A DNA stretch of 64,000 nucleotides. Source: Armigeres subalbatus. Taxonomy: Eukaryota; Arthropoda; Insecta; Diptera; Culicidae. Location: the NCBI RefSeq assembly GCF_024139115.2, contig NC_085141.1, positions 391,516,632-391,580,631 of the forward strand, given 5' to 3'. Shown one piece after another: positions 54,266 to 64,000 of this stretch (the first letter of the stretch is position 1; each line of letters starts with the position of its first letter). Under the pieces are notes generated by a model. That model searched no databases and had not been told where the DNA came from. It was given only the letters and a program-made list of their open reading frames with translations. A program made the translations under genes and the position numbers.

Positions 54266-54545
54266 TTCGAACAAGAAACTTTCACCGTTGCCCTTAGGCT
54301 AGAAGAGTGAGTCCCGAGGCCTAATAAAATAAGGGACGAATTAACAGCCGTACTGTTACATGCGTGCGACGTGCCAATGCCCAGAAAACCAACCTGCGAA
54401 CGTCGCAAGTCTTCGAACAACTTGTCTTAGAGCCAGGAGAAGAATGCAGAAGTCTCGCGCAGCCAAGGCTTGGGTTGAGTCCACAGAGGTTACAAAGTCC
54501 AGAGCTGCGAAATAAACCTTCAACAAGTTCATTAAAATAGTAAAA
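54266..54545 (+). pseudogene. R1-clade LINE linker fragment
   Basis: FEQETFTVALRLEE, stop, VPRPNKIRDELTAVLLHACD, VPMPRKPTCERRK, then in a shifted frame LRARRRMQKSRAAKAWVEST and TFNKFIKIVKEH. The order ACD..MPRK, a WWN-type gap, CLRARRRMQ and a basic K-rich stretch is the endonuclease-RT linker of R1-type LINEs. It carries at least two stops. Neighbouring endonuclease and RT sequence is absent. Confidence 0.6.
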
Positions 54546-54549
54546 GAGC

Positions 54550-54618
54550 ATGTTTTGGCGGGGAAGGGTCATTTGGCGGAAACCCATTCGGCCGAAAGCC
54601 ATTTGGCCGAAGTTAGTG
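54550..54618. repeat. GGCCGAAAGCCATTT short array
   Basis: TTTGGCGGGGAAGGGTCATT, TTTGGCGGAAACCCATTCGG and CCGAAAGCCATTTGGCCGAA. Confidence 0.75.
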
Positions 54619-55518
54619 GGGGCCAGGACAATGAAGAAGGTATTGATGAGGAGATTATTGAGGAGGACACTATTAAAATCTTAGTAAACTTCGCTTCCAC
54701 AGATAATAATACCATAACATTATTGGATCATGGTTGAAACCTGAAGCTAGTCAAATGAAGAGAAGCTCAAGCCGCGATATCCTACAAAGCCTGTCAACGG
54801 AACTTGACTCTGGAAAAGCACAATCGAGAGCGGACTCTGCTGGTGCCGTTGAAAGTGAGACATTATCTGCCACAGCCATAGCCGTAGCGTGGATTCCCAG
54901 CATCCTTGGCGAATCTTAGTTACTTGCATGCTCTGAGCAAAAAGCGTGATAAGAGCAGAAAGAATTGAAAACATATTTTTTCCGTGATGGACTTGATGAA
55001 TTTTTGATTTATGAATTACTCAAGCCTATATAAACTACATATATTACAATAGATATAAAGTAAGGTTTACTTAAAGTTCAGAACGTTTCTAGAACTCCAA
55101 CTGCCAGTCGGTGGCTGGAATTCTATCGGACCTAGTCGCATCAAGAAGAACCCTACTTTGAAGTGAATTGAATGACTTTCGGAATCGTCATTAGACCTAT
55201 TGATGAAAAAATCCCACTGTAGAGTGCCTTGGTCGGTGGTTTGAAAGAACTATTGGACTTTCAATAAAATTCAAGTTTGGAGTGGATTGGTAGAAAGTAG
55301 GAATAGCATTGGACCAAGTCGTATCAAGAAAAAATCAACTCCGGACCTTTTCGGATCAAAATATAAATTTCTGGAGTGGGAATGTCAACAGTGGCCTTGA
55401 TTGATTTTGTTGGACCAATAAATTTTAACTCTGAATTAGATCAGTTGCCATCATTACTGAAATCCCTCGATGCCGGTTCTCGTGTTCAGCATGCCGGACA
55501 AGAAATGTCTTCGCTAAT
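54619..55518. other. No gene recognised
   Basis: Two short plus frames (54555-54737, 54734-54919) lack domains. Confidence 0.45.
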
Positions 55519-55612
55519 AGGCGTTTACATTATGCTAATACCGCGCTAGTATTGTCGGATAGTATTGTAGGACAGTGCATTGTCCGCTAGAACTAGCGAA
55601 TATGTAAACGGG
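55519..55612. mobile_element. 94-bp MITE, GGC.CGTTTACAT ends
   Basis: The left GGCGTTTACATTATGCTAAT pairs imperfectly with the complement of the right end, GGCCCGTTTACATATTCGCT. An inner GTC.GA/GGACA pair continues the fold. Non-coding. Confidence 0.65.
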
Positions 55613-55635
55613 CCATTATGAACAAGCCTCCCGGA

Positions 55636-55755
55636 AGAGCACACCACTCAATACGAAAGCAACGCACAACGCCATTTTTATTATTCCACACATGCTGAGC
55701 AAGTTTAAATAATAAAAACGGCAGTTGTGCGTTGTCTCCATATTGAGTGTGCCCC
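55636..55755. mobile_element. 120-bp foldback MITE
   Basis: GAGCACACCACTCAATACGA, AAGCAACGCACAACGCCATT and TTTATTATT pair with the right complement GGGCACACTCAATATGGAGA, CAACGCACAACTGCCGTTTT over about 48 bp, around ACACATGCTGAGCAAG. It starts 24 bases after the previous MITE. Confidence 0.8.
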
Positions 55756-55842
55756 GCGAGTAGATTTTAATAAGGATTCCAGTAGGTTTGTCCCTAACTC
55801 TATACTAGTTTATATAGAAAACATCTAATTTCAGTTATCACG
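55756..55842. other. Short spacer
   Basis: Nothing recognised. Confidence 0.4.
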
Positions 55843-55955
55843 GGCCGTCCAGAAACCACGTGGTCATATAGGGGGGGAGGAGGGGGGTTGGAAAATGACC
55901 ACGATAAGCCACATGGGGAGGGGTGTTGCTCTCAAACCACGTGGTTTTTTTTAAC
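55843..55955. repeat. CCACGTGGTCA / poly-G element, copy 1
   Basis: GGGCCGTCCAGAAACCACGT, GGTCATATAGGGGGGGAGGA, GGGGGGTTGGAAAATGACCA and a second CCACGTGG. Shares its ends and the G-tracts with 63055-63172, partly rearranged in order. Confidence 0.7.
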
Positions 55956-56379
55956 ACGAAAATTTTTGGTAAATAACAATAGCGGTGTAAAAATACAAAT
56001 CATCAAAATTTAATGATTTAATCATTAAACGCAAAGCGCATCTTAGGGCCGATGCCCACGTAGCGTCTTTTTCAACTCAGTGTTAAAATGAATTTAGCAT
56101 TAAGCATCGAGAAAACCCGGTAACGCAGCGTCGGTCGCAACGCCGATGCATATCTGAGTTATTTGGCCAACTTAGCTTTAGATCCTATTTCCATAAAAAA
56201 AAATAAAAAGCAGGTTGCGTTTCAGTCTCAATTTTCACCAAAAAAATTGGGAAAGAAAAATGAAAAATATTTTTTTAAATTCCGGCGCAGATGGTTTTTG
56301 GCATCACGCCGCCGACACTTTTGCATCAGCGGACTACAGCTACAATTTTGAAAACTGTTCATGTTTTTACAATAATTCA
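55956..56379. other. Spacer, short frames, no gene recognised
   Basis: A piece at 56.28-56.34 kb repeats the GGCATCACGCCGCCGACACT word of 42.44 kb. Confidence 0.45.
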
Positions 56380-56780
56380 AGAAAAATCTTCAAAAGAATG
56401 TCTTGTGGATATTCAGGAAAAATCCAGTAAAAAATTTCCTGTAAAAACTTCGACCTTCATACAATCCTGATAAAGTGCTAGCATTCAGAATGTTTTTGAA
56501 CAATTCTCTCTGGAAAATTTTGCTACAAATTGGTCATGAAAAAAAACAAAATATCGGCAGTGTAAATGCCGAAAAAATTCCATGTGAATTCTGTCTGAAA
56601 ATTCAAAACAGTCTCGTGGGAAATACATATAATTTTTGGTGGAAAAAAATGTTCATATTTTCATATTTTTTTACATTCTAATGAATTTCTTCGACAAGTT
56701 CTTCCGAATCTTCACCAGAAATTCTATTTCATTTCCAAAATAAGTTTTTCGAGCATTTTAGGGAGTGCATTTCAAAATGT
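56380..56780. repeat. Degenerate satellite block (left)
   Basis: TTCTTCGACAAGTTCTTCCG, CACCAGAAATTCTATTTC and related words; heavily decayed. Confidence 0.65.
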
Positions 56781-56794
56781 TTAGCCTCCAGTTA

Positions 56795-57063
56795 TCCTTA
56801 CGAGCAAAGGCATAGGATTGCCAATCCGGAGATGACGAGTTCGATTCTCGTTCCTGTCTAGGATGTTTTCGGGTGTCAAACATTGTCGACACCCTAGGTA
56901 TGTATAATGTATCCTTCGTACTTGCTCTACAAGATACATACTGGTATAATTGCTGGCATTTAATACTTTCAATTTATACCTTACGAAATGCGAATAGAAT
57001 CAACTAAGTTTTCACACAGGCCAACTTCCAGTTGCAATATGGACCCATAGAAGAAGAAGAAGA
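56795..57063 (+). mobile_element. tRNA-derived SINE with GAA tail
   Basis: GGCATAGGATTGCCAATCCG, GACGAGTTCGATTCTCGTTC (B box), GGTGTCAAACATTGTCGACA, then TGCAATATGGACCCATAGAA and (GAA)n. About 270 bp. The head and tail match a Feilai-like layout, but the sequence differs from the 18.2 kb copies, so it may be another family. No TSD found. Confidence 0.75.
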
Positions 57064-58140
57064 CTTCTATATTTTTCAAGATAAAATCTTCTGAATTTTC
57101 ATGAGAAATTAAATAGCCAATGCCACATGAAACACTTTGATATTACCGTTGATTTTTGTTTTTGGATTTTGTTTTCAAATTTGGAATTTTGAAATGAAAT
57201 TTTTTACGCTCTTTGTGAGTTCTATCACATTTATTAAATTTTACAAATATTTTTTTATTCGAGGCATTATTTAGAATTTCCACGGAAGAGTCTATGGATT
57301 ATCTTCAAAAATACTTTGGATTTTCAAAGAATAAATCTTTAGAATTCTCAAGGTTCGTGTTTTTTTAATTTGCACCATAAATTCTTCCAAAATTTCATGG
57401 GAAATTCATTCTTCTTCGGAAAGTCATTTTGATTTCTTTGTAGGTTCAGCTAAACATTGCTTTAAATCTTTACCATGCAAAGAAGCACAAGAAATGATTT
57501 AAAAATTTTAAGGAATTTTCACATCAGAAAATCTTTAAAATTTTGATTTAATTTTCTAAGGAATTCCTATTGGAATTGCTTCTAAAGTACAACCTTCACA
57601 AGTACTACAAAAGTGCAATTTTTTTCGTTATTTCCACTTGTAAAAACATCGAAATATCCTCGGGAAATTCATTATTGGTGTTTTAGATGAACTTTTTTTC
57701 ATTTTTTTTTTTGAAAAACGAAAAAAATTTCCATTGGAAATTTAGAAGAATTTCCTTTGAAGATTCATTAAATTTGCCCAGGATTTTGAAAAAAATCTTT
57801 AGAGATTCTGTAAAAAAAAGTAAGCTGGATTTTTTTTTCTAATTTATGCCGGAAGTTCTTCGGAATTTGATGTTTATTGGAATTTTCATGCATTTAGGAT
57901 CCTTCTACGGATTCTTCTAGTTCTTCAAAATTTCTACCGAACCTTTTTTAGGAACTTTTCCACAGAATTTCGAAAAAAAATCGTTGAAATACTGAAGATT
58001 TTTCCGTGGAGACTCCGAAGAATTTCTTCTAACTATTCTGAAGGGTTTTCCTTGCAACTCCAGAATAATTATTCTTGAAAATTAGGAAGATCTTGGAATT
58101 TAAAATTCATCCAAGCAATACATGTAGGCAATTATTTAGG
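57064..58140. repeat. Degenerate satellite block (right)
   Basis: TTTCCACGGAAGAGTC, AAATTCTTCCAAAATTTCAT, TTCCTTTGAAGATTCATTAA and similar decayed units at about 25-30 bases. Confidence 0.7.
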
Positions 58141-58217
58141 ATTAAGAAGCCTAGTTCTTATGATATTGAATAATTAGGCTAATTGATCGAAAAATTTAAT
58201 AATGCACCTATTTAGAA
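58141..58217. other. Short AT-rich spacer
   Basis: Nothing recognised. Confidence 0.4.
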
Positions 58218-58251
58218 CATTTAGGTTATTTTATTATTATTTATTATTTAT

Positions 58252-58818
58252 TCAGACTAAGGCCGAAGTGGCCTGTGCAGTATGTAAGAGTCTTCTCCAT
58301 TCGGCTCGGTCCATGGCAACACGTCGCCAGCCACGCAGTCTACGGAGGGTCCGCAAGTCATCTTCCACCTGATCGATCCACCTTGCCCGCTGCGCACCTC
58401 GCCTTCTTGTGCCCGTCGGATCGTTGTCGAGAACCATTTTCACCGGGTTATTGTCCGACATTCTGGCTACGTGCCCGGCCCACCGCAGTCGTCCGATTTT
58501 CGCGGTGTGAACGATGGATGGTTCTCCCAACAGCTGATGCAACTCGTGGTTCATTCGCCTCCTCCATGTACCGTCCGCCATCTGCACCCCACCATAGATG
58601 GTACGCAGCACTTTCCTTTCGAAAACTCCGAGTGCGCGTTGGTCCTCCACGAGCATCGTCCAGGTCTCGTGTCCGTAGAGGACTACCGGTCTAATGAGCG
58701 TTTTGTAGATGGTCAGTTTGGTACGGCGGCGAACTCTATTCGATCGAAGCGTCTTGCGGAGTCCAAAGTATGCACGATTTCCAGCCACAATGCGTCTCCG
58801 AATTTCTGCTGGTATCAT
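58252..58818 (-). pseudogene. RTE-2 copy B C-terminal domain
   Basis: EIRRRIVAGNRAYFGLRKTL, YGHETWTMLVEDQRALGVFE, WRRRMNHELHQLLGEPSIVH, RLRWAGHVARMSDNNPVKMV and RRLLHTAQATSALV, ending at TGA directly before the tail, identical in layout to copy A. Confidence 0.87.
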
Positions 58819-59155
58819 TTTCGGCAGTCACCAGTGAGCCCAAGTACACAAATTCTTCTACCACCTCGATTTCATCACCACCGATGCCAACTCGCGGTGG
58901 GTGGCTCACATTGTCTTCTCTTGAACCTCTTCCTATCATGTACTTCGTCTTCGACGTGTTGATGACTAGTCCAATCCGCTTGGCTTCCCTCTTCAGTCTG
59001 ATGTAGGCTTCCTCCATCTTCTCAAAGTTACGTGCCATAATATCTATGTCGTCGGCGAAGCCAAATAGCTGGACGGACTTATTGAAAATTGTGCCACTCG
59101 TGTTAATCCCTGCTCTTCGTATTACCCTTCCAAAGCGATGTTGAATAGCAGACAC
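58736..59155 (-). pseudogene. RTE-2 copy B RT, catalytic segment
   Basis: VIRRAGINTSGTIFNKSVQL, FGFADDIDIMARNFEKMEEA and VEEFVYLGSLVTAEN. FADD is intact. A two-base loss near 58.80 kb (TTTCTGCTGG, against TTTCTCTGCTGG in copy A) ends the frame. Confidence 0.86.
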
Positions 59156-59853
59156 GAAAGACCATCACCTTGCCGTAACCCTCTGCGGGTTTCGAAGGGA
59201 CTCGAGAATGCCCCTGAAACTCGAACTACGCACATCACCCGATCCATCGTCGCTTTGATCAACCGTGTCAGTTTATCCGGAAATCCGTTTTCGTGCATTA
59301 GCTGCCATAGCTGGTCCCGATCGATTGTATCATATGCGGCTTTGAAGTCGATGAATAGATGATGTGTGGGCACGTTGTATTCGCGGCACTTCTGCAGTAC
59401 TTGGCGAATGGCGAACACCTGGTCCGTGGTGGAGCGTTCGCCCATAAAACCCGCCTGGTACTGCCCCACGAACTCCCTTGCAATTGGTGCTAGTCGACGG
59501 CATAAAATTTGGGAGAGTACCTTGTAGGCGGCGTTCAGCAATGTGATTGCGCGGTAGTTGCTACAATCCAGCTTATCGCCCTTTTTGTAGATGGGACACA
59601 CGACACCTTCCATCCACTCCTGCGGCAAAACTTCCTCCTCCCAAATCTTGGTAATGACCGAGTGCAGCGCTCTAGCCAGTGCCTCACCACCGTGTTTAAA
59701 TAGCTCTCCTGGTAGTTGGTCAACCCCAGGGGCTTTGTTGTTCTTCAGCCGACCAATCTCCTCCTGGATTTCCTGGAGATCTTTAGCCGGTAGAATTATG
59801 TCTTGCGCGCGTTCCCCCAGGTCCATCACCCTACCGCCATCTTCGTCTGCCAC
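59122..59853 (-). pseudogene. RTE-2 copy B RT, main part
   Basis: LKNNKAPGVDQLPGELFKHG, KKGDKLDCSNYRAITLLNAA, GERSTTDQVFAIRQ, FIDFKAAYDTIDRDQLW and GLRQGDGLSCLLFNIALEG. Intact where copy A has its linker frameshift. Ends at a one-base loss near 59.13 kb (ATTACCCTTCC, against ATTACCCCTTCC in copy A). Confidence 0.87.
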
Positions 59854-60730
59854 ATCGCCATTCAGGTGCTCTCCGTAGTGCTGCTGCCACCTTTTGGATC
59901 ACCTCACGCTCGTTCGTAAGAAGGTTCCCGTTTATGTCCTTACACATATCGGGCTGTGGCACGTGGCCCTTACGTGAACGGTTCAACTTCTCATAGAACT
60001 TTCGTGTGTTATTAGTGCGGTACAGTTGCTCCGTCTCTTCACGGTCTCGATCTTCCTGCTGACGCTTTTTCCTCCGGAAAATCGAGTTTTGTCTGTTCCG
60101 CGCCTGTTTATATCGTGCCTCATTCGCTCTCGTGCGGTGTTGCAGCAATCTCGCCCATGCTGCATTCTTCTCTTCTACTAACTGCTCACATTCGCCGTCA
60201 TACCAGTCGTTTCTCCGATCCGGGGGCACCGTGCCAAGTGCAGCGGTTGCGGTGCTACCAATGGCGGATCGAATATCTCTCCAGCCATCTTCAAGAGACG
60301 CTGCGCCTAGCTGCTCTTCCGTTGGGATTTCCACTTCCAGCTGCTGCGCGTATTCTTGGGCTAGTCTACCGTCTTGTAGCCGCCCAATATTGAGCGGCGT
60401 CCGACTTCGACGCGTGTTGTACACCGTCGAGAGTTTTGAGCGCAGGCAAACTGCAACGAGGTAGTGGTCGGATTCAATATTCGCACTGCGGTAAGTGCGG
60501 ACGTTCGTGATGTCGGAGAAGAATTTACCGTCGATTAGAACGTGGTCGATTTGGTTTTCCGTTTCTTGGTTAGGTGATCTCCATGTGGCCTTGTGGATAT
60601 TTTTGCGGGGAAAGAAGGTGCTTCGGACTACCATTCCGCGGGAGGCTGCGAAGTTTATGCATCGTTGGCCGTTTTCATTCGATACGGTGTGCAGACTATC
60701 CGGTCCGATGACCGGTCTGTACATTTCCTC
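59831..60730 (-). pseudogene. RTE-2 copy B endonuclease C-terminal part and linker
   Basis: MYRPVIGPDSLHTVSNENGQ, FFPRKNIHKATWRSPNQE, QIDHVLIDGKFFSDITNVRT and SDHYLVAVCL, then the charged linker that overlaps copy A (AAWARLLQHRTRANEARYKQ). It ends at a one-base gain near 59.894 kb relative to copy A. Confidence 0.86.
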
Positions 60731-61287
60731 CTTCCTACTTGCGCGTTCATGTCACCGATGACGATTTTGACGTCCCGCAGTGGGCATCCATCGTATGTCT
60801 GCTCCAGCTGTGCGTAGAACGCTTCTTTCTCGTCGTCGGGTCTCCCTTCGTGTGGGCAGTGCACGTTGATGATGCTATAGTTGAAGAAACGGCCTTTAAT
60901 CCTCAGCTTGCAAATCCTTGCGTTGATTGGCTGCCACCCAATCACGCGTTGGCGCATCTTTCCCAGCACTATGAAGCCGGTTCCCAGCTCGTTGGTGGTG
61001 CCACAGCTTTGGTAGAAGGTAGCCGCCCGATGCCCGCTTTTCCACACTTTCTGTCCTGTCCAGCAAATCTCCTGCAGCGCCACGACGTCGAAGTTGCGGG
61101 GATGTAATTCATCGTAGATCATCCTGTCGCAACCTGCGAAACCTAGCGACTTGCAGTTCCATGTTCCAAGCTTCCAATCGTTATCCTTTATTCGTCGCCT
61201 AGGTCTTTGCTGATTATATCGAGTCGCATTATCTCTTATATTGTTCGTAATTATTGGTTTTCCAGGCGGCTTATTGGGCCTGCGCAA
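60655..61287 (-). pseudogene. RTE-2 copy B endonuclease, N-terminal part
   Basis: RRPNKPPGKPIITNN, RRRIKDNDWKLGTWNCKSLG, VALQEICWTGQK, RVIGWQPINARICKLRIKG, YSIINVHCPHEGR and VIGDMNAQVG. A frameshift at about 60.735 kb follows. The first codon in this frame is TTG in both this copy and copy C, so the true start is uncertain. Confidence 0.85.
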
Positions 61288-61545
61288 ACCTCCTGTCTCG
61301 CCGGAGGGCCGTCGTGTCAGGGCTGTTTAGCGTCCCACCTAACACCAGGACTTGGGCTTGTGCGCTTAGAGCGGCACACGGTCGCTTTGGCGGAGCCTAC
61401 TTGCGGATACATGCAGCTTTTTATAGAGGTTTAACAGGGCCCACTGTCAAACCCCACCACATCCTAGGCAGGCGCCACAACTCGCAGATGGCCTGGGGAG
61501 GGATCGTCAAGCCCTTGGACAAAGTCCCTGCTGCCCCATTTAGGT

Positions 61546-62384
61546 GCATTTTTAAATTTTTCGATCAATAATGCACAAAATTCTAGTAGTGCGTATGAAA
61601 AAGGTTATGACATAGAGAAGTTTGCATTTAAAAAATCAACATGAAATTCTAAATAAAATGCTTTTTAAATTCATAAAAGGGTCTTAGAACTTAGAAGAGT
61701 CCGGCGATATGAAAAAAAGTGGCAGTGTTCCAGAAAAAAACACTCCAATTCCTAAAACAATCTAGGGTAATAAATAGTGTTATAATAACGATTGAAATTG
61801 AATTCCAAAACAAATCTCAACCCTTTCAGGACGGATGGGTCATATATGCCCAGCGTTTTAGATTGGCTATTAAATCACAAAAGAGAGCTAGACCACCATT
61901 TTCTTCAGTAAAATTGTTCATCTAGATATTGGTTTTACAGAAAAAAAATATGGGAGCTCAAATTTGACTGACCCTGAAAACTCAGTTATCCGAGATTTCG
62001 ATTCTAAGAGCATGCAAATGAAGTTGAAATGTTTGAATCATTCTGAACACTCAGATAAGATGGGTCATCCTGAACGTTAAGCCAGTGATTGCTCTCAAGT
62101 TCAGCCCACGACTTCTCGGGTGATCAATCATGACATTTGTAATGTCCTCATCATCGGTATGTACCCAATCCGATGAAATAAGCATATGATCCTAATTTCC
62201 ATTAACATGAGATCTAAGAGACAAGGTACCCAAAATTATCTTGAGTCAACATCAAGCTGCACAATGACTATGCCTTTTGTAGGGCCTTAGAAGCACTGGG
62301 TTCACTGACTTGAATGATTAAGTAGTTCAAACATTCCGACTTCCAGGACGTTTTTTAAAACCTAAAAGTTTTGTATAACCTAAG
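61546..62384. other. No gene recognised
   Basis: AT-rich DNA between two opposed RTE-2 copies. Short frames only. Confidence 0.45.
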
Positions 62385-62518
62385 TCGAGTCAAGTACGAA
62401 ACACTGAAAACGACCTTACTGTTGAGGTCGAAATACGTATCTGTCAAGGTACAATCAAGTGGTGGAATTAAATGGGAAGGTACAAACTCGTCGTATGACA
62501 AGTGAAGACATTCCACGC
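62385..62518. mobile_element. Foldback element, one complete arm
   Basis: GTCGAGTCAAGTACGAAACA, CTTACTGTTGAGGTCGAAAT, ACGTATCTGTCAAGGTACAA, AGTGGTGGAATTAAATGG and CGTATGACAAGTGAAGACAT match one arm of the 47.4 kb element out to its tip. Confidence 0.82.
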
Positions 62519-63054
62519 AAAAGCTCAACATAATTTTTTAACTAAAAGTCTGTAGTAGCTTGTACAAATAACAATTGCCATATCAACCCATTGGACCTAA
62601 TGGGATATTATATCATACATCATTTATAATTTGGTTAATTAGATAAATCGAATGATCCGAACTCCAAAATGATAATTGATCTATAATACATTCATTCTTC
62701 TATGAGTCCACCATTGACTGAAGCATATTCGAGATATGGAATAGAAGTTCCTTGGGAAATTATTCGAAAGACATCAGAGTGAACGAGAAAATATGTTTAG
62801 TATGGCATCATTGGATTCCACGAGTCAATATCAAAATAAAATTTCAATGAAGAATTAGAAATTTTGAGAGATGAGCCAGCTCTAGATTATTTATTAGAGA
62901 AAAAATAGAATCTTCGAAATAATGAAAATTTATAATTTCCATGCTGGGTTTTAGTTTGATTTTGAATCAGTTGAAATTGTTCATCTTCAAAATTGATCGG
63001 ATTAACCATATGTTTTAGTTACACATTTTTTTTAAATTTTTGTGCTTGAAACAG
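62519..63054. other. No gene recognised
   Basis: AT-rich DNA, no supported feature. Confidence 0.45.
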
Positions 63055-63172
63055 AAAACACGTGGTCAAAGGGGGGGGGGGTCTGCCAAATGACCACGAT
63101 AGACAACATGGGGGGGGGGGGGGGTTGAAAATCTTCAAAAATATGACCACGTGGTTTCTGGATGGCCCCTCA
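63055..63172. repeat. CCACGTGGTCA / poly-G element, copy 2
   Basis: CACGTGGTCAAAG followed by an 11-base G run (63071-63081), AATGACCACGATAGACAACA, a 15-base G run (63110-63124) and GACCACGTGGTTTCTGGATG, GCCCC. Shares ends with copy 1 at 55.84 kb. Confidence 0.78.
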
Positions 63173-63568
63173 CTGCTCATCGAATATTCAACGGTTTTGT
63201 TTTGTTTTTTCACCATTGAACTCATACAAGTTTCTGCTCTACAGAAATACAGAGATCGTTATAGTTCGTTTTCAAACCTCAAATAGTTTGTCTGCATAGA
63301 ATGAGAGAATCTATCACAAAATCACGCGTTTTTTACAGTCTACTCTGTGCTTCGCCTTTGGCGTATTGAAGTCCTCATCTAGGACTCCTATCCAGAAGCT
63401 TGTTCCATGCTTCTTTCTGCATATCCTGTTCCTTGAATTTTACACTTCCTTTTCTGTCAGATAAATGACGAAAAAGACAGTGAAGGCGATATACAAATCT
63501 CCCAAATTGAGGGGGATCCGACGTTGGCCTTCCGGAAATTAGTTAAACGGTTGATTACGGTTGATCCA
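63173..63568. other. No gene recognised
   Basis: Spacer up to the 5' end of copy C. Confidence 0.45.
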
Positions 63569-64000
63569 GGGCAGCAGGGACTATGTCCAAGGGCTTGACG
63601 ATCCCTCCCCAGGCCATCTGCGAGTTGTGGGGCTTGCCTAGGATGTGGTGGGGTTTGACAGTGGGCCCTGTTAAACCTCTATAAAAAGCTGCATGTATCC
63701 GCAAGTAGGCCCCACCAAAGCGACCGTGTGCCGCTCAAAGCGCACAAGCCCAAGTCCTGGTGTTAGGTGGGACGCTAAACAGCCCTGACACGACGGCCCT
63801 CCGACGAGACAGGAGGTTTGCGCAGGCCCAATAAGCCGCCTGTAAAACCAAAAATTACGAACAATATAGGAGATAATGCGACTCGATATAATCGGCAAAG
63901 ACCTAGGCGACGAATAAAGGATCACGATTGGAAGCTTGGAACATGGAACTGCAAGTCGCTAGGTTTCGCAGGTTGCGACAGGATGATCTACGATGAATTA
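63569..64000 (+). mobile_element. RTE-2 copy C, 5' end (continues beyond window)
   Basis: GGGCAGCAGGGACTATGTCC onward is the leader of copy B in the opposite orientation, with a small number of differences (GGGGCTTGCCTAGG, against GGCGCCTGCCTAGG). It is cut by the window edge. Confidence 0.9.
63818..64000 (+). CDS. RTE-2 copy C ORF, N-terminal part (partial)
   Basis: From TTG at 63818 the frame reads RRPNKPPVKPKITNN, RRRIKDHDWKLGTWNCKSLG and FAGCDRMIYDEL with no break to the edge. It corresponds to the endonuclease N-terminus of copy B. Whether the copy is intact cannot be judged here. The absence of an ATG at the start in both copies leaves the initiation codon open. Confidence 0.75.
   Translation, partial: MRRPNKPPVKPKITNNIGDNATRYNRQRPRRRIKDHDWKLGTWNCKSLGFAGCDRMIYDEL

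Larger units (their letters stand above)
58227..61536 (-). mobile_element. RTE-2 copy B, full-length LINE, defective
   Basis: The minus strand runs from GGGCAGCAGGGAC at 61536 to a (TAA)n tail ending at 58227: 3310 bp. The TSD CATTTAGGT lies at 58218-58226 and 61537-61545. The 5' boundary agrees exactly with the start of copy C at 63569. Order is leader (61536-61288), endonuclease, linker, RT, C-terminal domain and tail. Four small indels break the ORF. RT and endonuclease motifs are otherwise preserved, suggesting recent insertion. Confidence 0.92.

Overview
This window looks like non-genic, transposon-dense DNA from a culicine mosquito, most likely Aedes. The evidence is tRNA-derived SINEs that match what I know of the Aedes Feilai family, RTE-, R1- and Jockey/CR1-like non-LTR retrotransposons, many short inverted-repeat elements, and the degenerate GGCCGAAATG-type and CTCGG/AATTC-type arrays common in Aedes intergenic DNA. 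I recognise no intact host protein-coding gene, no functional tRNA or rRNA gene and no CRISPR array. All long reading frames belong to retrotransposon remnants. Species assignment is inference; I could not search a database.

Layout. 1-2.1 kb: degenerate tandem arrays. 2.15-5.8 kb: a full-span RTE LINE (RTE-1, plus strand) inside an antisense Feilai-like SINE, with a 15-bp target-site duplication (TSD). 6-12 kb: sparse DNA with two inverted-repeat elements. 12.0-15.4 kb: a large degenerate satellite split by a 604-bp SINE (25-bp TSD) and a TA-flanked MITE. 15.7-17.6 kb: 5'-truncated RTE-2 copy A. 17.85-20.86 kb: a decayed Jockey/CR1-like LINE split by a SINE and a MITE, whose removal restores its reading frame. 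21-25 kb: a second long SINE and a 43-bp-arm hairpin. 26.4-27.2 kb: a Harbinger-like non-autonomous element. 28.7-29.5 kb: R1 fragment. 30-32.1 kb: antisense Jockey/CR1-like LINE carrying a SINE. 32.1-32.5 kb: a 16-17-bp tandem array split by a MITE with a 30-bp perfect terminal inverted repeat (TIR). 33.4-34.5 kb: an unusual non-repetitive stretch with six exact ATGCAAAT octamers and a TATA-box candidate. 36.9-41.7 kb: RTE-3, one full-span copy joined head to tail to a second copy that lacks its 3' part. 42-56 kb: short MITEs, a foldback element and dispersed repeats. 56.4-58.2 kb: another satellite block with a SINE. 58.2-61.5 kb: full-length RTE-2 copy B with a 9-bp TSD. 63.57-64.0 kb: the 5' end of a third RTE-2 copy in the opposite orientation, running off the window.

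How the parts relate. The RTE copies encode an APE-type endonuclease followed by a reverse transcriptase; every copy here is broken by small indels, stops or truncation. SINEs depend on LINE machinery in trans, and the MITE-like elements depend on DNA transposases not encoded here. The best leads for something undescribed are the octamer cluster with its downstream TATA candidate, several MITEs with empty sites or reading frames recoverable within the window, the foldback family near 47.5 kb, and the inverted RTE-2 5' ends near 61.5-63.6 kb.
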